Both the position numbers and the translations under genes were made by a program. From NCBI GenBank assembly GCA_937773775.1, contig CALJVL010000007.1, positions 1-48,816 of the forward strand: a stretch of 48,816 bases of DNA, read 5' to 3'. The stretch comes from an uncultured Flavobacterium sp. Its GTDB lineage: Bacteria > Bacteroidota > Bacteroidia > Flavobacteriales > Flavobacteriaceae. The notes below the pieces were generated by a model. The model was not told where the DNA came from and ran no database searches. It saw only the letters and a program-made list of their open reading frames with translations. Position 1 is the first letter of the stretch; each line of letters starts with the position of its first letter. Positions 10,513-20,029 of the stretch are shown here, piece after piece.

Positions 10513-12255
10513 ATGCAAAATTCAATTGACAATTTAGAGGGAGTTAATTCTCTTCGTGAGAGGGCAGAAAGCAAACTTAAAGCGAAAGCTCCAGAGAGAA
10601 ATTCAGACATAAGTGGCGCTGAAGCAATCAAGCTTGTTCATGAGCTAAAAGTATCTCAGATTGAGCTAGAAATGCAAAACGAGGAGCTTTTGTCAGCAAT
10701 TGAACAGGCAAAAACGGCTACTAAAAAGTACGATGATTTGTATGATTTTTTGCCTTCTGGCTATTTTAACCTATCTAAAGAAGGAAATGTGCTTGTAGTA
10801 AACTTGACCGGTGCCAATTTGTTGGGGAAAGAGCGATCCAAGTTAATCAACAGTAGGCTCGGTTTTTTTATTTCGGATGAGACAAAACCAGTTTTTAATC
10901 ATTTTTTAGAGAACATATTTAAAGAGAATGTTAAGGAAGTATGTGAAGTTGTCCTGCAGTCTGATGTTGCTGGCCTTCGCTATGTAATACTGACTGGTAT
11001 TATTGCTGAAAAAGACAAGAAATGTAATATAATAATGGTCGATATTACGGAAAGGAAACGGCATGAAATTGAATTAATAAATGCAAAAGAGGAAGCAATG
11101 GCTGCGAATAAAGCCAAAACTGAATTTTTGGCTAATATGAGTCATGAAATTAGAACACCATTAAATGGAATAATTGGGTTTACAAATTTATTGATGCAAA
11201 GCAATCTCGACGAAAATCAAAGGAAATACATGTCGATAGTTAATGATTCAGGTAATTCCTTAATTCACATTGTAAATGAAGTATTAGACTTTTCTAAAAT
11301 AGAATCCGGTAAATTTGAATTAGAAATGGCTAAAACAGATCTGTATGAATTATTGAATCAGGTTATTGCTTTATTCCAATATCAGGCAGCGGACAAAAAA
11401 ATAGAATTGTTATTAAACGTGGACAAAGCTGTAACACAATTTTTCCTAGCGGATGCTTTAAGACTAAAAAGAGTATTATTTAATTTGTTAAGCAATGCTG
11501 TCAAATTTACACATAAAGGAACGATTACTTTAGCTGTCCATGAATCTCCTTCTTCAAGTAAATATTATTCAACAATCAAATTTTCGGTAAAAGATACGGG
11601 CATAGGAATTGCAGATGTCAATAATAAAAAAATATTTAAATCATTCGTACAAGCTGATAATTCTGTAAGTAGAGAGTATGGAGGTACTGGTTTGGGATTA
11701 ACCATTTCGAACCAACTCCTGGCTTTGATGGGAAGTAAACTGAATCTCGAAAGCAAATTAGGTGAAGGAAGTGATTTTTTCTTTACTGTAAAATTTAAAA
11801 AAGAAAAGGACATATATTTGAGTCTCAATCTGGCCAAGAATACTGAGGACATGAAAGAACCATTGTTTCTGGAAGATTTACGATTTAATAAAATATTAGT
11901 AGTCGAGGACAATAAAATAAATATGCTTTTGGCTAAAACATTAGTTAAAAAAATTATGCCTAACTACAAGATTATTGAAGCTGCAGACGGTAATGAGGCG
12001 ATAGACAAATATGTTATAGAGCGGCCAGATGTGATATTAATGGATATTCAAATGCCTTTTAAAAATGGTTACGACACGACACGCGAAATCAGAAAGATTA
12101 AAGGATCTGAAAATGTTCCTATAATTGCCATGACTGCAGGAATATTAATGGAAGAAAAGAAAAAATGCTTTGAAGCTGGGATGGATGATTATCTTCCTAA
12201 ACCAATTATATTTTCAGATCTGGATAAGACACTAAATAAGTGGACTAATAGATAA
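10513..12255 (+). CDS. PAS hybrid sensor histidine kinase with receiver domain
   Basis: This 580-residue hybrid kinase has an N-terminal helical region rich in Glu and Leu ([20 protein letters not shown]), one PAS domain (about 75-185, ending [11 protein letters not shown]), a HisKA domain with His211 in [16 protein letters not shown], an ATPase domain ([26 protein letters not shown]) and a receiver with Asp511 in ILMDIQMP. The N-terminal region with its [12 protein letters not shown] motif is common in kinases that accompany CheB-CheR fusions. The HisKA-ATPase-receiver half is strongly similar to the kinase at 3237-6809. No membrane segment is seen. It is probably the signalling output partner of the CheB-CheR protein. 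Confidence 0.92.
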   Translation: MQNSIDNLEGVNSLRERAESKLKAKAPERNSDISGAEAIKLVHELKVSQIELEMQNEELLSAIEQAKTATKKYDDLYDFLPSGYFNLSKEGNVLVVNLTGANLLGKERSKLINSRLGFFISDETKPVFNHFLENIFKENVKEVCEVVLQSDVAGLRYVILTGIIAEKDKKCNIIMVDITERKRHEIELINAKEEAMAANKAKTEFLANMSHEIRTPLNGIIGFTNLLMQSNLDENQRKYMSIVNDSGNSLIHIVNEVLDFSKIESGKFELEMAKTDLYELLNQVIALFQYQAADKKIELLLNVDKAVTQFFLADALRLKRVLFNLLSNAVKFTHKGTITLAVHESPSSSKYYSTIKFSVKDTGIGIADVNNKKIFKSFVQADNSVSREYGGTGLGLTISNQLLALMGSKLNLESKLGEGSDFFFTVKFKKEKDIYLSLNLAKNTEDMKEPLFLEDLRFNKILVVEDNKINMLLAKTLVKKIMPNYKIIEAADGNEAIDKYVIERPDVILMDIQMPFKNGYDTTREIRKIKGSENVPIIAMTAGILMEEKKKCFEAGMDDYLPKPIIFSDLDKTLNKWTNR

Positions 12256-12418
12256 ATTTAGAATCTCAAATTTTTAGTCCTTATCTCAGATGATTTATCC
12301 TACATTGTGATTTTTTTTTCAATATAAAAATCAAATTCTTTATTGCATGATGTTTTTAAACTTTTCTAGCTCGTTTTTTCTAGCTCCAAACAGCTAATCC
12401 ATTCAGAATATAAGCACA

Positions 12419-12990
12419 TCACAGAATAATAAAAAAGGAAGTGTAAATATCTGAAAAAGTAAACCCTTCAAGTATTAGCATTCATATAACTTCTACAAAA
12501 TAACCTGTTGGATTCACTAGCGTAATTTGCTGCGCCCAATAAGGCATACTTTCTACTGGGGTCAAAAATTCACTCATTAAAATAAAGACTACTGTTAAAA
12601 ACCAAGCGATTAACATTTCCTGTTGTTGGGTTTCTGTGTAGTTAGTAATAAACAAACTAGTCCCAAGAATAGCCAATAGATAAACAAATTTATTAATCCA
12701 ATACTGCCTAGAATAGGAACTTGGAATATTAATCTGGAAATAATTAAGCCGACTGTCAAAATAAGCAAGCCCAAAACCCAAAACGGGAATAATTTCCCAA
12801 TTATGAGTCAGTATGTTTTATGGAATTAACATTATTTTGTACCAATTTCTTTTTCACGGGTGATAGATATTGAGGACATCATGGCCGAAACTACTATCAA
12901 AATAACGATCATTAGATTACCATACAATTTGAATCTTAGTGCTTTTAAAATAATAGCACAAGTTCCAGAAGCACAACCTATAATATGGTA
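12419..12990 (-). pseudogene. ABC-2 type transporter permease remnant
   Basis: Scattered pieces of an ABC-2 (YhhJ-type) permease lie on the minus strand. At about 12833-12960 the frame reads LRFKLYGNLMIVILIVVSAMMSSISITREKEIGTK, then a stop; the SITREKE(I/L)GT motif is diagnostic. A second open piece (12482-12781) carries the C-terminal region with ETQQQEMLIAWFL, EFLTPVESMPYWAQQ and NPTGYFVEVI. That piece stops at a TGA where the family has Arg; reading through gives MLILEG, as expected for the family tail. The segment between the two pieces is deleted or shifted, and the N-terminal half is absent. No ABC ATPase gene is nearby, so the transporter is not functional. Confidence 0.75.
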
Positions 12991-13048
12991 ATAGAATTAG
13001 CCTGCAATAATTCCAATATTAATTATAAAGATGATTAAGCCTTTTTTA

Positions 13049-13361
13049 TTATTGATTACTTTTTTCTAAAACTACTTTTATGATGTCAGCTTTTTGTACT
13101 ACTCCCGATTGTCTCCACAATTGTTTTCCGTTTTGAAATAAGATCATAGTGGGTACACCGCGAACTTGATACTAAGAAGCGATTTGTCGGTTTTTGGCAA
13201 CATCAATTTTTATGATCGAAATTCGAAATTCGTTCACCTAGATTCTCTTTTACTTCTTTCAAAATGGGGCCGAGCGTTTTGCAGGGTCCACACCAAGTCG
13301 CGAAAAAATCAACCAATACTGGTTTTTCTGAATTTATGATTTTATCAAAGCTATTATTCAT
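13049..13361 (-). pseudogene. Thioredoxin, disrupted by frameshift and nonsense codon
   Basis: From ATG 13361 the protein begins [20 protein letters not shown] and carries the thioredoxin active site ATWCGPCK. After ENLGER the frame breaks. The DNA there holds two consecutive copies of the 7-mer atttcga (complement strand, about 13217-13231); removing one copy restores [18 protein letters not shown], the normal thioredoxin continuation. A further TAG follows IAS, after which YQVRGVPTMILFQNGKQLW (with the cis-Pro motif GVPT) and a normal C-terminus lead to a stop at 13049. It is the last gene of the sulfur operon, and its start overlaps the end of the previous gene by 8 bases. As read, only a truncated polypeptide would be made. 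Confidence 0.85.
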
Positions 13362-13560
13362 TTTTACTTTTTTTAAAGGTTGGTATCTGACATCCAATTA
13401 GGCCACAACCTGTGTTGAAAAAGGCTTGAAACAAGAAAAATGCAGCCACGGAACCCATTAGGAATTCATGAAATTGTATGGCTTGTTGTATAAAAAACAG
13501 ACCTATTATTAGACGAATCCAGCGCATGGCATGCCAATTTGTAAAAAGCATTTTTTTCAT
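13354..13560 (-). CDS. Small membrane protein of the sulfur operon (DUF2892-like)
   Basis: This protein of about 68 residues begins [14 protein letters not shown] and is largely hydrophobic. Two membrane segments are likely ([14 protein letters not shown] and [15 protein letters not shown]), followed by [12 protein letters not shown] with two cysteines near the membrane end. Small membrane proteins with this layout accompany rhodanese and thioredoxin genes in Flavobacteriia. The start at 13560 is chosen because it follows the methyltransferase stop by one base; an upstream in-frame ATG at 13596 would overlap that gene. It overlaps the thioredoxin start by 8 bases, so translation is probably coupled. 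Its exact role is unknown. Confidence 0.7.
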   Translation of the reverse strand: MKKMLFTNWHAMRWIRLIIGLFFIQQAIQFHEFLMGSVAAFFLFQAFFNTGCGLIGCQIPTFKKSKNE

Positions 13561-13561
13561 T

Positions 13562-14395
13562 TTAATATGATTTAGTAATGCTATATTTTTCATCATATGA
13601 GATAGCTTTTTGTAGTTCTTCTATATGAATTTCGTTTTTGCTTACAATCAATACTTCGGCAAAATTAGTGCTCATACTTGTGTTTAATACATCGTTTAAT
13701 CCTTCAAACTTAGTCGTAACTGCTGTCATAGAGGAGGCGCATGCGATCCCTTCAAATTGATAGAGATTGACTTTTACGTTACTACTTTTCTTGAATTCAA
13801 TAAACAATTCAGAATTAGCTCTTGGCAGTACCGAATTTCGAGCGACATCGATTTTTAGAAAGTCAAAGGCACTGTTGAAAAGCTTTCCGTATTCTTCTTG
13901 GCTTCCGCCAAAAGGAGGGCTTAGTTCAAAGGATCTATTGAATAATAGTCCCCCCAGTATTCCATCTTCGACTAAAAGCTGGTGCATTTTCCAAATATAC
14001 TTTTGACGCATAGTTGGAGGCAATGCGCAGAAAAAAGTTTGCTCAATAATTATATCATACTGACCTTGATGCTCAAAAAAGTCACCGTGAATAATTTTAA
14101 TATTTGAATTTCCTGCAAACTTTTGTTTGATATCCTGCACCAATGTAGGTGCTATGTCTATTACGGTAATATTAGTAAAACCTCGCTGTAATAAATACTC
14201 TGCTTCGTAATTGTTCCCGCAACCGGGAATTAATATGCTGCAATTTTTATTTTGTAATGTGTCGAAATATTCTTTAATTGGTTGTGATACCTGACCTAAA
14301 TCCCATCCTGTGGCTTTGGCTTTGTATTGTCCGTCCCAATAGTTTTGGTCTAATGGTTTGTTACCAGATACCACAGAACATTGATCGTTATTCAT
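13562..14395 (-). CDS. TPMT-family SAM methyltransferase with C-terminal HMA-like domain
   Basis: Residues 1-195 match the thiopurine S-methyltransferase family, class I SAM enzymes that methylate small sulfur, selenium or tellurium compounds. Evidence includes YWDGQYKAKATGWDLGQ, the SAM site ILIPGCGNNYEAEYLL, the acidic strand end VIDIAP, and IIEQTFFCALPP. The remaining roughly 70 residues (FEGIACASSMTAVTTKFEGL to ISYDEKYSI) have the length and pattern of a heavy-metal-associated ferredoxin-like domain, but the usual CxxC is CASS, so metal binding is doubtful. It lies inside the persulfide operon, which suggests methylation of a sulfur metabolite. Its start overlaps the disrupted DUF2892 reading frame upstream by 8 bases. 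Confidence 0.85.
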   Translation of the reverse strand: MNNDQCSVVSGNKPLDQNYWDGQYKAKATGWDLGQVSQPIKEYFDTLQNKNCSILIPGCGNNYEAEYLLQRGFTNITVIDIAPTLVQDIKQKFAGNSNIKIIHGDFFEHQGQYDIIIEQTFFCALPPTMRQKYIWKMHQLLVEDGILGGLLFNRSFELSPPFGGSQEEYGKLFNSAFDFLKIDVARNSVLPRANSELFIEFKKSSNVKVNLYQFEGIACASSMTAVTTKFEGLNDVLNTSMSTNFAEVLIVSKNEIHIEELQKAISYDEKYSITKSY

Positions 14396-14710
14396 GCTTT
14401 ATTTTTTTTGAATATTCAAAATTGTCGTCTTCTTTATTTTTTAGTTTGCTATTGTTTTGATTTCCTTGTGTTAATGCCAAAAGGGGTATATAGAGGACAA
14501 AAACTAACAAAACTTGTAATTAGAAATATTATTGCAAATACCCCCCAAAACTAGTGCTATTGTGCCACTAATTAAATTATTAAAATACAAAAGGGCAATA
14601 AAACCCGCTAGTAGACTTCTGATTACTTTGTTTATTAAACTCCTGTTTTTTTCATAATATAAAAATTTAATTGAATAATATGCTTTACAGTTCAATATTA
14701 AATGTGCCAT
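14388..14710 (-). pseudogene. DUF2892 membrane protein, frameshifted in a G run
   Basis: The first frame reads SLINKVIRSLLAGFIALLY, then NNLISGTIALVLGG, the start of a DUF2892 (YgaP-like) two-helix membrane protein, and then goes out of frame after a run of six G (14551-14556 as C on the plus strand), stopping early. With five G the frame continues VFAIIFLITSFVSFCPLYTP, the expected family ending with its Phe-Cys-Pro-Leu-Tyr motif, and terminates at 14388, overlapping the methyltransferase start. Near the 5' end an ATG followed by seven A would need eight A to start the same frame (MKKNRS), so the real start is also unclear. This could be decay, phase variation or sequencing error. Confidence 0.72.
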
Positions 14711-14744
14711 ATAAATATCTGTTTTTGCACATGATAAAAGCTAA

Positions 14745-16157
14745 TTAAAGTGTTTTGCTTTGGCAGACAAAATCGGTAGTTGGTACTGAAGTTTTTGCGA
14801 TTGCATTATAACCACCTTCAATTTCTGAAAAATTTCTAAAACCGCGTGCCTGTAATATAGAAGCTGCGATCATACTGCGGTAGCCACCTGCACAATGAAT
14901 AAAAAAAGGCTCCTTAGGGTCAATATCTTTTATCCATTCATTGATGTTAGCTAACGGCTTGCTATAGGCTTCATCCACATGTTCCGCAGCATATTCGCTT
15001 TCTTTACGAATATCGATTACCTTGCTTTCGCCGATTTTCACTTCTTTGGCAAATTCCTCTGAGGTTATTCTATTTATAGCGTCAGTTTCTTTTCCTTGCT
15101 TTTTCCATGCTTCAAAGCCGCCTTCAAGATGACCAACTAGATTGTCAAATCCTACACGACTTAATCGCGTAACAGATTCTTCTTCCTGACCTGCTTCGGT
15201 AACAAGAATTATGGGTTGCTTTACTTCGGCAATCAGTGCGCCTACCCAGGGGGCAAAATCACCGTTAATACCAATGTTTATGGATTGAGGAATAAATCCT
15301 TTTGCAAAGTCCCCATTGTTTCTGGTATCTAAGATTAAAGCTCCTGTATCCTCTGCAACAGTTTCAAAATCTTTTGCATTTATGGCTCGCATTCCATTGT
15401 TCAAAACAGTTTCAAAACTTTCATATCCATGTTTATTCATGGCTACATTCATTCCAAAATAAGCGGGAGGAGGTAATAGGCCCTCAGTCACTTCTTTGAT
15501 AAACTCCTCTTCGGTCATGTCAGCCCGTAAAGCGTAATTAGTTTCTTTTTGGTTACCAATAGTTCCTACAGTTTCCTTACTCATGTTTTTCCCACAGGCA
15601 CTACCGGCTCCATGAGCTGGATATACGATAACATCATCTGGCAAACTCATTATCTTCGCTCTTAACGAATTGAATAATATTCCTGCTAACTGTTCTTGAG
15701 TCATCGAAGCTGCTTTTTGAGCTAAATCAGGTCTTCCTACATCACCAATGAATAAAGTATCTCCAGAGAAAATCGCGTGCTCTTTTCCATTTTCATCAAT
15801 CAATAAATAGGTAGTACTTTCCATTGTATGTCCCGGTGTGTGCAAGGCTCTAATGGTAATTTTACCAACGGTAAATTCCCTACCGTCAGTTGCAATAATT
15901 GCTTTAAATTCAGTGTTGGCATCTGGTCCATAAACAATCGGCGCTCCAGTTTCTTTACTCAAATCAACGTGACCCGAGACAAAGTCAGCATGAAAATGGG
16001 TTTCAAAAATATATTTCAATTTTACATTATCACGCTCTAAGCGTTCTAGATAGGGCTGCGTTTCTCGTAGCGGGTCAATTATTGCAGCCTCTCCGTTTGA
16101 AGTTATATAGTAAGCACCTTGTGCTAAACATCCGGTATATATTTGTTCTATTTGCAT
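14745..16157 (-). CDS. CstB-like persulfide dioxygenase-rhodanese fusion
   Basis: This 470-residue protein has the three-part layout of CstB: an MBL-fold persulfide dioxygenase, a pseudorhodanese and a catalytic rhodanese. The iron ligands of ETHE1-type enzymes are present: His54 in THFHADF, His110 in TPGHTMES and Asp133 in FSGDTLFIGD. The first rhodanese domain (about 260-350) lacks a cysteine at the active loop (VTEAGQEEE). The second (about 365-460) has Cys422 in HCAGGYRS. The expected role is oxidation of glutathione- or low-molecular-weight persulfide and sulfur transfer during sulfide detoxification. It lies downstream of TauE/SafE and Crp/Fnr genes on the same strand, as in persulfide-stress operons. 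It is in the usual length range and appears intact. Confidence 0.92.
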   Translation of the reverse strand: MQIEQIYTGCLAQGAYYITSNGEAAIIDPLRETQPYLERLERDNVKLKYIFETHFHADFVSGHVDLSKETGAPIVYGPDANTEFKAIIATDGREFTVGKITIRALHTPGHTMESTTYLLIDENGKEHAIFSGDTLFIGDVGRPDLAQKAASMTQEQLAGILFNSLRAKIMSLPDDVIVYPAHGAGSACGKNMSKETVGTIGNQKETNYALRADMTEEEFIKEVTEGLLPPPAYFGMNVAMNKHGYESFETVLNNGMRAINAKDFETVAEDTGALILDTRNNGDFAKGFIPQSINIGINGDFAPWVGALIAEVKQPIILVTEAGQEEESVTRLSRVGFDNLVGHLEGGFEAWKKQGKETDAINRITSEEFAKEVKIGESKVIDIRKESEYAAEHVDEAYSKPLANINEWIKDIDPKEPFFIHCAGGYRSMIAASILQARGFRNFSEIEGGYNAIAKTSVPTTDFVCQSKTL

Positions 16158-16179
16158 GATATGTTTTTTAGTTCTATTA

Positions 16180-16187
16180 CAAAGGTA
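16180..16187 (-). promoter_or_regulatory. Promoter -7 box before the persulfide dioxygenase
   Basis: Read on the minus strand the sequence is TACCTTTG, matching the Bacteroidota -7 consensus TANNTTTG, 22 bases before the ATG at 16157. No clear TTG -33 box is seen at the usual distance, so this could be a regulated promoter within the operon. Confidence 0.4.
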
Positions 16188-16233
16188 CTTTTTGTATTTT
16201 AATTTAACGGTGACTAATGTTAAACTAAATAGT

Positions 16234-17022
16234 TTATTTAAAGAGAATTTCTTTGGTAATAATATAGACTCCCATCAGCAATACAAACCATCCAAAAGTT
16301 GGTTTTAACTTTGCTCCATCTATTCTTTTTGACAACTTTGTTCCTATAATTAGTCCTAGTATTGCAATTGCTGTGATAATCAGTAGAAGTGTAAGATCTA
16401 ATTTGACGCCATCAAGTAAATCGCCATTAAAGCCTATAAGTGAGTTAATAGAGATAATAAACAATGGGGTTCCAACTGCCTGTTTCATTGATAAGTTGGC
16501 AAAAAATAGTAGAGCTGGAATGATTAAAAACCCTCCGCCCGTTCCTAAAAATCCGATTATGAGACCGACTAAAAACCCAATCACTGCAAGTATCGGATAG
16601 TTAGTTTGTTTTTCCTTATTGATTTTTTTCGATTTTTTTATCATGGATATGGAAGCCGCAATCATAACAAAAGCAAAGACCACCATAATCAAAAAATTCT
16701 TAGTGATATCAAAACTATCTATTGAAAGTAATGTGTAGGGAATGATAGAAAAAATAATTTTCCAGACCAAAAGTAAAGATAGGACAGAGGGGAAGGCAAA
16801 TACTAAAGCAGATTTGATTTTTAAATCGCCCAATCTGTAGTGTCTAAAAGAACCTATCATAGCAGTAATTCCAACTATAAAAAGGGAATAAGTAGTTGCT
16901 TGTTCTGGAAATACTTCAAAAAAATACACCAAAATGGGAACCGTAATAATAGAGCCACCACTACCTACTAAACCTAAAGAAAGACCTATAATAATTGACG
17001 TAAAATAACCAAAATACTCCAT
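16234..17022 (-). CDS. TauE/SafE family sulfite or organosulfur exporter
   Basis: This 262-residue integral membrane protein has two related halves, each opening with a glycine-rich motif: GLSLGLVGSGGSIITVPILVYFF near the N-terminus and GLIIGFLGTGGGFLIIPALLFFA near residue 155. That is the signature of the TauE/SafE (DUF81) family. Seven to eight hydrophobic segments are visible. Members export sulfite, sulfoacetate or related anions. It lies between the Crp/Fnr gene and the CstB-like gene on the same strand, about 75 bases from each, as in cst-type operons. Export of sulfite made by persulfide oxidation is the most likely role here. Confidence 0.9.
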   Translation of the reverse strand: MEYFGYFTSIIIGLSLGLVGSGGSIITVPILVYFFEVFPEQATTYSLFIVGITAMIGSFRHYRLGDLKIKSALVFAFPSVLSLLLVWKIIFSIIPYTLLSIDSFDITKNFLIMVVFAFVMIAASISMIKKSKKINKEKQTNYPILAVIGFLVGLIIGFLGTGGGFLIIPALLFFANLSMKQAVGTPLFIISINSLIGFNGDLLDGVKLDLTLLLIITAIAILGLIIGTKLSKRIDGAKLKPTFGWFVLLMGVYIITKEILFK

Positions 17023-17093
17023 CTATAAAATTTTGTGCAAAGCTTGTTTGTATTTAGTTTACAAACAGTAACATTTATCACATTAGAGCATTT

Positions 17094-17726
17094 TTAAGTC
17101 AAAAGTTCAATATGATTGCGATGTAATTTAACCATTCCACGTTGCTCCATCTTTTTTAGCAAACGGGAAATCACTTCTCTAGAGGTGTTTAGCTCCGTTG
17201 CAATTTCCTGATGCGACAATTTTAAATCTTCACAACCGCAAGCATTAGCATGACGTTTTAGGTAAAACTCTAAGCGTTCGTCCATGGCCCTAAAGGCAAT
17301 ATTATCAATGACTTCCAAAACCTCTTCAAATCGGGTGCGGTAGGTAAAAATGACAAACTCATACCAGCTGCGGTGCTCCATCATCCATTTTTCCATTAAA
17401 GTAAGCGGAATCATTATTAGATCCAAATCTTCAACTACTTTCGCCAAAATCATGCTCGTTTGGCTCTTTGTCGCACAGATCATAGAAACGGCGCAGGCTT
17501 GACCAGGTTGCAAATAATACATTAAAAATTCACCGCCACTTTCTCCCTCACGATAAATCTTTATTTGGCCCTGTAAGATCAAAAGCGTGTTGTTAATATA
17601 TTGACCTTTACGCATAATGATGTCACCAGCTTTAAATGATTGTCTAGTGCCGTTCCTTTCAAGTTCAATTATAAGTTCATCAGAAAATGAAGGGAATATT
17701 TTTTTTAAATCGTCAGAATCCTGCAT
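17094..17726 (-). CDS. Crp/Fnr-family transcriptional regulator
   Basis: This 210-residue protein has a cyclic-nucleotide-binding-like sensor domain (about 15-125, with MRKGQYINNTLLILQGQIKI and GGEFLMYYLQPGQACAVSMI), a long dimer helix (about 130-155) and a winged helix-turn-helix (LSHQEIATELNTSREVISRL). The Arg and Glu pair typical for cAMP binding is not evident. Two cysteines precede the HTH (ACGCEDL), which might allow redox or persulfide sensing. It is the first gene of the minus-strand sulfur cluster and is transcribed divergently from the rhodanese at 18058, so it probably controls both. Confidence 0.9.
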   Translation of the reverse strand: MQDSDDLKKIFPSFSDELIIELERNGTRQSFKAGDIIMRKGQYINNTLLILQGQIKIYREGESGGEFLMYYLQPGQACAVSMICATKSQTSMILAKVVEDLDLIMIPLTLMEKWMMEHRSWYEFVIFTYRTRFEEVLEVIDNIAFRAMDERLEFYLKRHANACGCEDLKLSHQEIATELNTSREVISRLLKKMEQRGMVKLHRNHIELLT

Positions 17727-17885
17727 TATAGTGTGTTTTAAAAAGTGCTTTTTATGCCAATTAGTTGGTATTGTTTTTTAATATGCCAATTTAGCTATTG
17801 TAAAAGTACGCTAAAATAGAAAGAAATTTGAGTGTATATTGGATAGAATGATAAATCCATAACAGAACTAGATAAAAGATATTTT

Positions 17886-17901
17886 TATAGTATACACTAT
17901 A
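17886..17901. promoter_or_regulatory. Inverted repeat between divergent Crp/Fnr and rhodanese genes
   Basis: TATAGT and ACTATA form a perfect 6-base inverted repeat with a 4-base spacer, in the 331-base gap between the divergent regulator (17726) and rhodanese (18058) genes. Its symmetry and position suggest an operator, possibly for the Crp/Fnr protein, but it is AT-rich and could be chance. Nothing else in this gap is recognisable beyond presumed promoters. Confidence 0.3.
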
Positions 17902-18057
17902 GATTTAGTGTAGTAATCTTTAGTGATTTAATAGCTTCTCTCGTAGTTTGTTGATTTTTAAAACGTCACGAAATCGTTTTCTTTTAAATATTCAATAATT
18001 CATTAAAAATGGGTTTGTTGCTTAAGGAAAAATCGTAATTTTATAAAAAAAAGCAAT

Positions 18058-18369
18058 ATGAATTTATTACAAGAGGATTGGGCTACTCAGCTTGAAGCAG
18101 ATCGAGACGCTGTGATATTAGACGTAAGAACAGAAGACGAGTACAATGAAGGAATTATCGACAGTGCGATAAATATTGACATCCATAAGGCGCAAGATTT
18201 TGTCGAAGCTATTGAAGCATTAGACAAAGATAAAAACTATTATGTCTATTGTCGTTCTGGAGCCAGAAGTGCGAAAGCATGTGAGATCATGAACAAGTTG
18301 GGCATAGAAAATGCTTTTAACCTGACGGGAGGCATGATGGGATGGAATGGTGACGTCGTTTCGCCATAA
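18058..18369 (+). CDS. Single-domain rhodanese
   Basis: This 103-residue protein consists of one rhodanese domain: AVILDVRTEDEYNEGII, YYVYCRSGARSAKACEIM and the closing LTGGMMGWNG. Cys65 in the loop CRSGARS is the persulfide-carrying residue. It has no signal peptide, so it acts in the cytoplasm as a sulfurtransferase. It is divergent from the Crp/Fnr gene and probably belongs to the same sulfur regulon. The next gene on the same strand begins 60 bases further on, so cotranscription is possible although the products look unrelated. Confidence 0.92.
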   Translation: MNLLQEDWATQLEADRDAVILDVRTEDEYNEGIIDSAINIDIHKAQDFVEAIEALDKDKNYYVYCRSGARSAKACEIMNKLGIENAFNLTGGMMGWNGDVVSP

Positions 18370-18429
18370 TAGAACAAAGTATAATCTCGATATATATTTT
18401 AACACCAAAAAATAAAACAACCCCAAAAA

Positions 18430-20010
18430 ATGAATTCAATACCGGAAGAATTTCAGATTAAAGAGCTATTAAATCAAGATACGTATTTAGTAAATGGTGA
18501 GTTAAAAAAGTGGGAAGGGCAAACTTCGCCAGTATTCTCCACTATTTCATCAACAGAAAAATATGCACCTACCATATTGGGTTCTATCCCTTTTATGGGA
18601 GAAACAGAAGCTATGGAGGCGGTTGAAGCTGCATCGGCTGCTTACAATAAAGGACAGGGATTATGGCCAACTATGAAAGTGGTGGATCGTATCAAATGCA
18701 TGGAAAATTTCGCATCTCAAATGAAAGCGACTCGTCAGGAGGTTGTTAAACTTTTGATGTGGGAGATTGGCAAGTCGCTTGGAGATTCTGAAAAAGAATT
18801 TGACAGAACCGTAGATTATATTTACGATACTATTGAAAGTTATAAAGAATTGAATGCTCGTAGTGCTCATTTTTCTAAAGTGCAAGGTGTCCATGCCATG
18901 ATTCGTAGAGGTCCACTAGGCGTTGTATTATGTCTGGGACCTTACAATTATCCATTAAATGAAACTTTTTCATTGTTGATTCCGGCGCTTATAATGGGGA
19001 ATCCTGTAATTTTTAAACCTGCTAAACACGGAGTTCTGCTAATTTCACCTTTGTTAGAGGCGTTTAGAAGTAGTTTTCCTGCAGGAGCTATTAATATTGT
19101 ATATGGTAGAGGGCGCGAAGTAGCGTCGCCTATTATGAAATCTGGAAAAGTTGATATTTTAGCTTTGATTGGAAATAGTACATCGGCGATTGCTTTACAA
19201 GATCAGCATCCGAACAAGAACAGATTACGTTTGATATTAGGTTTAGAAGCTAAAAACCCTGCGATTATACTTGCTGATGCTGATTTAGATTTGGCTATCC
19301 AAGAATGTATAGCTGGATCCTTATCTTTTAATGGACAACGTTGTACAGCTCTGAAAGTATTGTATGTGCATGAATCAATCTCTGAAGAATTCAACAAGCG
19401 TTTTGCCGCCAAAGTGGATGCATTAACTTTTGGGAATCCATGGGATAAAGCAGTATTTCTGACTCCATTGCCGGAAAAGGAAAAACCAGCCTATGTTCAA
19501 GAATTGATTGACGATGCTGTAAGTAAAGGAGCTAAAGTCATTAATGAAAAAGGTGGGCAACATTCCGATAATTATATCTTTCCCGCTGTTTTGTTCCCAA
19601 TAAACAAAGAAATGCGTTTGTATCATGAAGAGCAATTTGGCCCAGTGGTGCCTATTCTTTCTTTCAAAGATATTCAAGAACCATTGAATGATATGGCCGA
19701 TTCTAATTACGGTCAGCAGGTAAGTTTATTTGGAAAAGATATCAAAACGATCGCTCCACTTATTGATACCTTAGTAAATCTTGTTTGTAGAGTAAACTTG
19801 AATAGTTCTTGCCAGAGAGGACCGGATGTTTTTCCGTTTACTGGAAGAAAAGATTCGGCAGTGGGAACCTTAAGTATTCACGATGCATTGCGCTCGTTCT
19901 CGATAAGAACTTTTGTTGCTTCTAAGGACAACGAATATAACAATGAAATTTTACAAGCTCTACTAAATAGCAAAGAATCAAATTTTATTAATACAGATTA
20001 TATTTTGTAG
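18430..20010 (+). CDS. gapN: NADP-dependent glyceraldehyde-3-phosphate dehydrogenase (GapN-type)
   Basis: This aldehyde dehydrogenase superfamily member of 526 residues is predicted to oxidise glyceraldehyde-3-phosphate directly to 3-phosphoglycerate with NADP, bypassing ATP formation and yielding NADPH. The catalytic Cys305 is in [12 protein letters not shown] and the general base Glu273 in [11 protein letters not shown]. The cofactor region shows [15 protein letters not shown] and [12 protein letters not shown]-terminal motifs [12 protein letters not shown] and [18 protein letters not shown] match GapN-like ALDH11 enzymes, where the latter binds the substrate phosphate. Other ALDH classes remain possible, but these C-terminal motifs favour GapN. 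A strong terminator follows. Confidence 0.87.
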   Translation: MNSIPEEFQIKELLNQDTYLVNGELKKWEGQTSPVFSTISSTEKYAPTILGSIPFMGETEAMEAVEAASAAYNKGQGLWPTMKVVDRIKCMENFASQMKATRQEVVKLLMWEIGKSLGDSEKEFDRTVDYIYDTIESYKELNARSAHFSKVQGVHAMIRRGPLGVVLCLGPYNYPLNETFSLLIPALIMGNPVIFKPAKHGVLLISPLLEAFRSSFPAGAINIVYGRGREVASPIMKSGKVDILALIGNSTSAIALQDQHPNKNRLRLILGLEAKNPAIILADADLDLAIQECIAGSLSFNGQRCTALKVLYVHESISEEFNKRFAAKVDALTFGNPWDKAVFLTPLPEKEKPAYVQELIDDAVSKGAKVINEKGGQHSDNYIFPAVLFPINKEMRLYHEEQFGPVVPILSFKDIQEPLNDMADSNYGQQVSLFGKDIKTIAPLIDTLVNLVCRVNLNSSCQRGPDVFPFTGRKDSAVGTLSIHDALRSFSIRTFVASKDNEYNNEILQALLNSKESNFINTDYIL

Positions 20011-20029
20011 GTACTAAGTAATTATAATC

